From assembly GCF_000017265.1 (NCBI RefSeq), contig NC_011144.1, forward strand, positions 2,334,001-2,398,000: a stretch of 64,000 bases of DNA. Direction: 5' to 3'. Origin of the DNA: Phenylobacterium zucineum HLK1. Lineage in GTDB: Bacteria > Pseudomonadota > Alphaproteobacteria > Caulobacterales > Caulobacteraceae. Positions 60,164 through 64,000 of the stretch are shown piece by piece. Positions within the stretch are counted from its first letter, which is position 1. Every line of letters begins with the position of its first letter. Position numbers and translations under genes: made by a program. The notes under the pieces are model-generated. The model had not been told where the DNA came from and searched no databases. It saw only the letters and a program-made list of their open reading frames with translations.

Positions 60164-61135
60164 GTGCGCAACTCGACCCAGAAGCTCACCTACTTGCAGG
60201 CGATCATCGAGGCCCAGCGCGAGGAGATGCGGCGCGACGAGCGCGTGATCCTCATGGGCGAGGACATCGCCGTCTACGGCGCCCAGACGCTGTTCGACGA
60301 GTTCGACGAGAGCCGGCTGCGCAACACGCCCATCTCGGAGAACAGCTTCACCGGCGTCGGCGTCGGCGCGGCGCTGACGGGCCTGCGGCCGGTCGTGGAC
60401 CTGACCATCGCCAGCTTCGTCTACCTGGCCTCCGACCAGATCATCAACCAGGCGGCCAAGCTGCGGTTCATGACCGGCGGCCAGCTGAAGGTGCCGCTCG
60501 TGGTGCGGACCAACACCTTCTACAACAACAGCACGGCCGCCCAGCACGCGGACCGCCCCTACCCCCTGTTCATGAACGTCCCCGGCCTGAAGGTCGTCGC
60601 GCCGGCCACGGCCGCCGACGCCAAGGGCCTGCTGAAGTCGGCCATCCGCGACGACGACCCGGTGATCGTCTTCGAGGACATGAACCTGTGGGCCAAGAAG
60701 GGCGAGGTGCCGGTCGACGACGAGTTCCTCGTGCCCATCGGCAAGGCCGACATCAAGCGGCCCGGCTCTGACGTGACGATCGTCTCGATCGCCGGCTGCC
60801 TGATCGCCGCCCTGGCCGCCGCCGAGACGCTGAGCCAGGAGGGGATCGAGGCCGAGGTGATCGACCTGCGGACGATCGCGCCGATGGACCGGGAGACCAT
60901 CCTCGGCTCGGTGGCCCGCACCGGCCGGCTGGTGATCGTGGACAACTCCCACAAGGTGGGCAGCGTGGCCTCGGAGATCGCGGCTGTCGTCGTCGAGGAG
61001 GCCTTCGAGAGCCTGCGCAAGCCAATCCGGCGGGTGGCCACGCCCTCGGTGCAGATCCCCTACAACCTGAACCTGGAAAAGCAGCTCTATCCGAACAAGG
61101 ACCGGGTCGCCGAGGCCGTCCGCAGCCTGCTGTAG
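60164..61135 (+). CDS. TPP-dependent dehydrogenase E1 component, beta subunit
   Basis: A 323-residue E1 beta starting at GTG one base after the alpha stop. LTYLQAIIEAQREEMRRDER, VILMGEDIAVYGA, ISENSFTGVGVGAALTGLRP and YNNSTAAQHADRPYPLFMNV are beta-subunit blocks, and VIDLRTIAPMDRETILGSV the C-terminal domain signature. It forms the active site with the alpha subunit. No E2 or lipoamide dehydrogenase gene follows. The operon ends here, and the toxin-antitoxin pair begins 56 bp downstream. Confidence 0.9.
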   Translation: MRNSTQKLTYLQAIIEAQREEMRRDERVILMGEDIAVYGAQTLFDEFDESRLRNTPISENSFTGVGVGAALTGLRPVVDLTIASFVYLASDQIINQAAKLRFMTGGQLKVPLVVRTNTFYNNSTAAQHADRPYPLFMNVPGLKVVAPATAADAKGLLKSAIRDDDPVIVFEDMNLWAKKGEVPVDDEFLVPIGKADIKRPGSDVTIVSIAGCLIAALAAAETLSQEGIEAEVIDLRTIAPMDRETILGSVARTGRLVIVDNSHKVGSVASEIAAVVVEEAFESLRKPIRRVATPSVQIPYNLNLEKQLYPNKDRVAEAVRSLL

Positions 61136-61161
61136 ACCGCGCCTTGAACCGCACGCGCCCA

Positions 61162-61178
61162 GGTGTCATTATGGCACC
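61162..61178 (+). promoter_or_regulatory. Imperfect palindrome before the toxin-antitoxin pair
   Basis: GGTGTCATTATGGCACC reads GGTG-n-CAT-n-ATG-n-CACC on both strands (14 of 17 positions symmetric). It ends 13 bp before the antitoxin ATG, as in autoregulated toxin-antitoxin operons. Confidence 0.55.
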
Positions 61179-61191
61179 CAAGGAGCGCGCC

Positions 61192-61560
61192 ATGGCCTCG
61201 TCATTCGCCACCGTGAAGCTGAACACCCGGCTCGTCGACGCCGCGCGAGAGGAAGCCGAGCTCTTTCACCGCTCCCTCTCGGGCCAGATCGAGCATTGGG
61301 CCACGCTCGGCCGGGCGCTGGAGACGGCGCAGGGGGTTTCGCTGGACCGGGTCCGCGCGGCCCTGGCCGGCGGCCTGAAGATCGAGGACCTGTCGGATGT
61401 GGAGCAGGACGCGTTCTTCGCGAACCTCGGCGAGGCGTTCGACAATCCGGCGCCGGACCTGAAGGCCGGCTACGCCGCGCTTGGCAGGCAGACCAAGGCG
61501 GCCAGGCGCAAGTCCTCCGGGCGCAAGTCCTCCGGGGCCAAGGGGCGCAACGCGGCCTAG
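61192..61560 (+). CDS. ParD-like antitoxin
   Basis: A 122-residue protein starting at the ATG at 61192, after AAGGAGCGCGCC. TVKLNTRLVDAAREEAELFH and RSLSGQIEHWATLGRALETA fit the ParD_like antitoxin family, a ribbon-helix-helix-type DNA-binding N-terminus. The C-terminus is a lysine-rich tail with an imperfect repeat (KSSGRKSSGAKGR). It is followed 3 bp later by a zeta-toxin-type ATPase. It probably neutralises that protein and represses at the palindrome in front. Confidence 0.75.
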   Translation: MASSFATVKLNTRLVDAAREEAELFHRSLSGQIEHWATLGRALETAQGVSLDRVRAALAGGLKIEDLSDVEQDAFFANLGEAFDNPAPDLKAGYAALGRQTKAARRKSSGRKSSGAKGRNAA

Positions 61561-61563
61561 GGC

Positions 61564-62190
61564 GTGGCCGCCCCGCTCTTCCACGTCATCGCCGGGCCGA
61601 ACGGCGCCGGCAAGACGACCTTCTACGAGCAATGGCTGCGGATCCGGAGCGCGGCCGAATTCGTGAATCCCGACCTGCTCGCCCGCGCCGCCCTCGGCCG
61701 TTGGTCGCGCACGCGTGAGGACGCCCAGCTCGGGCAGGACCTTGCCCAGGCGCGGCGGCAGGCCCTGATGGCCGCGGGCGAGAGCCTGGTGACGGAAAGC
61801 ACCTTCTCCCACCCCTCCAAGCTCGAGCTGCTGGCCGAGGCGAAGCGCGCGGGTTACCGGGTCGCGGTCTATCACCTCAGCGTCAGCGACGCGGACTTCG
61901 CCGTCGAGCGGGTCGCGGTCCGCACCGCGCTCGGGGGACATCCCGTTCCGGAGGCGAACATCCGCGGGCGCTACGCACGCAACGGCCCGCTCATCCGGTT
62001 GGCCGTCCTTGCGGCCGACTTTGGCCTGGTCTTCGACAACAGCGTCGATGGCCAGCCGCCCCGACAGCTGGCGACGTTCGCCTCCGGCGTCGCCACGCGC
62101 GCGGCGGCGGACCTGCCCGGCTGGGCGGAGGCGCTTTACGGGGACGATGTGGAGGCCGTGCGGCTGCCGGCCGCGCCGGGTAGACCCTGA
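61564..62190 (+). CDS. Zeta-toxin-family P-loop kinase
   Basis: A 208-residue P-loop protein starting at GTG. FHVIAGPNGAGKTTFYEQWL is the Walker A motif. NPDLLARAALGRW, SLVTESTFSHPSKLELLAEA and YRVAVYHLSVSDADFAVERV match zeta-toxin/UDP-N-acetylglucosamine kinase-like proteins. Classical zeta toxins phosphorylate UDP-GlcNAc and stop peptidoglycan synthesis. In this subgroup, often labelled only AAA/zeta, activity is not proven. Partner with the ParD-like antitoxin. Confidence 0.75.
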   Translation: MAAPLFHVIAGPNGAGKTTFYEQWLRIRSAAEFVNPDLLARAALGRWSRTREDAQLGQDLAQARRQALMAAGESLVTESTFSHPSKLELLAEAKRAGYRVAVYHLSVSDADFAVERVAVRTALGGHPVPEANIRGRYARNGPLIRLAVLAADFGLVFDNSVDGQPPRQLATFASGVATRAAADLPGWAEALYGDDVEAVRLPAAPGRP

Positions 62191-62232
62191 GGCCATACCC
62201 CGGCGCGCCGCCTAGGCCCGCGCCCCCCGGGC

Positions 62233-62769
62233 CTAGGAACCCACGCCTTCGGCGACCGGCTCCACCAGGCCGAAGGGCTGGGCCTCGTCCTGCCACGCTT
62301 CGCGCCGGGCGGCGGCCTTGTCGGCGATCTTCGCCCAGGCGGCCGGGTTCTTCGACTTGAAGACGATGTTCCAGGAATTGGCGTGGCGGAACTCGATGAA
62401 CTCCACGCCCTCAGCCCCGGTGAAAAAGGTGTAGGCCGACCCCGCCGGGACGAAGAAGCCGTCGCCCTTGCCGAGGGTCTCGGTCCCGACCGTGAGTTCG
62501 CCGGCGATGACGAGGTAGCAGCAGTCCACGTCGTGGCTGTGCAGCGGCAGGGGGTAGTCGCTCTTGTGCCAGGCGTAGGCCAGGCTGAACCCGGGCACGT
62601 TGATGAGGATCTTGGCGAAGCTGCCGTCCCTCACCCCGGCCGCGACGGCGCCCTTGAGCCCGTCGGAGATCTCCGGGGTGAGCCCCTCGAAGCGCAGCAC
62701 CTTGGACTCGTCGAGCGTCGGCGCCGTAGCGGCGCGAAACACCTGGAACCTGGGCTTCTCGTCGGCCAT
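62233..62769 (-). CDS. Cupin domain protein
   Basis: A 178-residue single cupin. The ATG at 62769 is preceded by GGAGCG. PLPLHSHDVDCCYLVIAGEL is cupin motif 1 with the metal ligands (HxH then E shifted), and GKGDGFFVPAGSAYTFFTGA motif 2. It may be a dioxygenase, isomerase or a simple ligand-binding protein. The palindrome CTGCATGCAG (62793-62802) lies 24-33 bp upstream and TTGCATGCAA lies at 62858-62867, tying it to the GntR regulon. Confidence 0.8.
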   Translation of the reverse strand: MADEKPRFQVFRAATAPTLDESKVLRFEGLTPEISDGLKGAVAAGVRDGSFAKILINVPGFSLAYAWHKSDYPLPLHSHDVDCCYLVIAGELTVGTETLGKGDGFFVPAGSAYTFFTGAEGVEFIEFRHANSWNIVFKSKNPAAWAKIADKAAARREAWQDEAQPFGLVEPVAEGVGS

Positions 62770-62792
62770 GGGAGCGCTCCGGTTTCGCAAGA

Positions 62793-62802
62793 CTGCATGC
62801 AG
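62793..62802. promoter_or_regulatory. CTGCATGCAG palindrome before the cupin gene
   Basis: Perfect 10-bp palindrome differing from TTGCATGCAA only at its outer bases. Located between the cupin start and the GntR gene end. Confidence 0.5.
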
Positions 62803-62857
62803 ACTAACGCGCCCAGTCAAGGCGGTCCACACGTCAGCGACAAGGAAATCCCTGCCC

Positions 62858-62867
62858 TTGCATGCAA
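62858..62867. promoter_or_regulatory. TTGCATGCAA perfect palindrome
   Basis: Perfect match to the symmetric form of the regional motif, 14 bp after the GntR stop and about 90 bp before the cupin start on the minus strand. Strongest single example of the motif. Confidence 0.6.
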
Positions 62868-62881
62868 TGGGCGCTGAGGCC

Positions 62882-63571
62882 CTATCCGGCCGCCCTATCC
62901 GGCGCGGCCTGGGCCTGCGAGGCCGCCTCGGTGGCGAACGAGCGAAGCAGCGCGTTGCGGCCCGAGAGGATGTGGCTGGTCATCACGCTGCGGGCCCAGA
63001 CGCCGTCCCGCGCCGCGATGGCGGCGACGAGCTCCAGGTGCTGGGCGGCGCTGCGGCGCATCTCCTCGAGGCTGTAGCGGCGGAAGGTGCGCAGCACGAG
63101 CGGCACCTCCACGATCGAGGCGAGGGCCACATCCAGGCGGGGGTTGGCGGCGGCGGCGATCACCAGCCGGTGGAAGTCGCTGTTGATCTGCGCCACCTGG
63201 TCGACCACGTCGGCGTCCTGGCGCTCGACCGCGTCGGCCATTTCGCGCGCGAGGCGCGTCAGCTCGGCGACGGCGGCCTCGTCCGCCTCGAGCGCGGCGG
63301 CTTCGGCGGCGTACCCCTCCAGCAGGACCCGCAGGTCGTAGATCTTGTGGATGTCCCGTTCGTTCCAGCTGGCGACGAAGGCGCCGCGGTTCGGGTAGAT
63401 CACGATGAGACCTTCCGACTGCAGCCGCCGCATCGCCTCCCGCACGGGAGTGCGGGAAAGCCCGCTCGCCGCCGCCAGGTCCTGCGCGGTGATGTGCGCC
63501 CCCTGGGGGTACAGCCCGTTCATGATGCCGTCGCGAATGGTCCGATAGGCCCGCTCAACCGCATCCGCCAT
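62882..63571 (-). CDS. GntR family regulator, FadR/FCD subfamily
   Basis: A 229-residue regulator starting at the ATG at 63571. The winged HTH has AYRTIRDGIMNGLYPQGAHI, DLAAASGLSRTPVREAMRRL and LQSEGLIVIYPNRGAFVAS. The FCD ligand domain has IHKIYDLRVLLEGYAAEAAA, INSDFHRLVIAAAANPRL and HLELVAAIAARD with His ligands for a metal. FCD proteins sense organic acids and bind short palindromes such as TTGNATNCAA. Such sites recur from 53.9 to 63.8 kb, so this protein is the likely regulator of the neighbouring pathway. Confidence 0.85.
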   Translation of the reverse strand: MADAVERAYRTIRDGIMNGLYPQGAHITAQDLAAASGLSRTPVREAMRRLQSEGLIVIYPNRGAFVASWNERDIHKIYDLRVLLEGYAAEAAALEADEAAVAELTRLAREMADAVERQDADVVDQVAQINSDFHRLVIAAAANPRLDVALASIVEVPLVLRTFRRYSLEEMRRSAAQHLELVAAIAARDGVWARSVMTSHILSGRNALLRSFATEAASQAQAAPDRAAG

Positions 63572-63821
63572 GACGCCTTCGCCCCCGTCCGTCTCACCGG
63601 ATTGAGTACGACATCCGGGCGCTCGTCGTCGAGCGCAGGCGACTCGGCGCGCCACCTTGCGCCATATGGATACAAATCTCGGATCGGCCGATTGCCGGCC
63701 CGCGCAGCAGCCCGCAACCAAAGCCCCTCAAGATGGCGCATTCGTTTGTTGTTTTTATTGGCTTTATGAGATGATCGGCCGCGATGAAGCGCCACAGACG
63801 GGTTGCGCCCCCTTCCAATGA

Positions 63822-63831
63822 TCGCATACAA
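63822..63831 (+). promoter_or_regulatory. TCGCATACAA near-match before the last CoA transferase
   Basis: One mismatch from TTGCATNCAA, about 53 bp before the CoA transferase ATG. A second, weaker related sequence (ATGGATACAA) lies at 63666-63675. Confidence 0.4.
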
Positions 63832-63883
63832 TTTCATCGAAGCGCTCGAGCAGGGCGCCACGGGAAGCGTTGGGGGATCGAGC

Positions 63884-64000
63884 ATGGCGGCGCAGCAGGG
63901 TCAGGGCGCGGGCCGCGCCTTGGAGGGCGTGACGGTCATCGACCTCACCCACATGCTCTCCGGCCCCTACGCCACCATGCTGATGGCCGACCTGGGCGCC
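63884..64000 (+). CDS. CaiB/BaiF family CoA transferase, 3' end outside window
   Basis: The first 39 codons of a type III CoA transferase: after MAAQQGQGAGRA comes LEGVTVIDLTHMLSGPYATM, LMADLGA, the standard N-terminal signature of the family. It is the second such enzyme in the window, and its promoter carries the TTGCATNCAA-like site, so it probably belongs to the same GntR regulon. Nothing can be said about its catalytic region from this window. Confidence 0.85.
   Translation, partial: MAAQQGQGAGRALEGVTVIDLTHMLSGPYATMLMADLGA

Noticed and set aside
1-64000. tRNA, rRNA, complete insertion sequences or phage structural genes
   Set aside because: None was seen on reading either strand; only the recombinase-like gene, the toxin-antitoxin pair and the truncated wza hint at mobility.

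Overview
The window is high-GC (roughly 70%) alphaproteobacterial chromosome. Abundant TonB-dependent receptors, DUF885 and M19 peptidases, CoA-ligase/CoA-transferase catabolic genes and tightly coupled ATGA/GTGA/TGATG gene junctions suggest a Caulobacterales-like heterotroph such as Phenylobacterium. The organism is inferred from gene style, not from a marker gene. No rRNA, tRNA, CRISPR array or intact insertion sequence was seen.

Region 1 (1-14.3 kb). After a metallophosphoesterase end and a DUF1003 membrane protein comes a two-armed cluster around a divergent control region (8845-9336). The minus arm holds three nucleotide-sugar epimerase/decarboxylase-like SDRs, one GT4 glycosyltransferase and three tandem CgeB-like glycosyltransferases. 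The plus arm holds myo-inositol-phosphate synthase, a methyltransferase, a glycosidase-like protein whose barrel elements look circularly permuted, a dual-specificity phosphatase and an unusual phosphoribosyltransferase-like/kinase-like fusion. I read it as an uncharacterised inositol-linked glycan or glycolipid pathway.

Region 2 (14.3-24.4 kb). An MFS transporter, a TonB receptor and a TetR regulator are followed by a DUF418 membrane protein, a secretin-like lipoprotein and a two-component system (NarX-type kinase plus NarL-type regulator).

Region 3 (24.4-30.9 kb). This accessory stretch has three tandem paralogous secreted four-cysteine proteins. Each is preceded by near-identical tandem CCCAT-N4-ATGGG sites and a conserved leader. 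The same site precedes the secretin-like lipoprotein and lies between the response regulator and the first paralog, so a self-contained secreted-protein regulon is likely. A 5'-truncated wza remnant, an atypical tyrosine-recombinase-like protein and a GSU2403-type nucleotidyltransferase with a four-half-site operator follow.

Region 4 (30.9-49.7 kb). Sugar or tetronate-type metabolism (class II aldolase, PfkB kinase, MFS, TetR), a class III aminotransferase, a dimethylformamidase-like protein with a TonB receptor, then a peptide/amino-acid block: TonB receptor, TPR protein, M19 dipeptidase, DUF885 peptidase-like protein, Lrp regulator and an ALDH7-type dehydrogenase.

Region 5 (49.8-64 kb). 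A CoA-thioester catabolic region: two acyl-CoA dehydrogenases with a LysR regulator and CoA transferase, then a phosphotransferase, acyl-CoA ligase, Baeyer-Villiger-type monooxygenase, SnoaL-like protein, free-standing lipoyl protein and TPP-dependent E1 alpha/beta. A ParD-like/zeta-like toxin-antitoxin pair is inserted before a cupin protein, a GntR regulator and a second, partial CoA transferase. Repeated TTGCATNCAA palindromes mark most promoters here and point to one GntR regulon.
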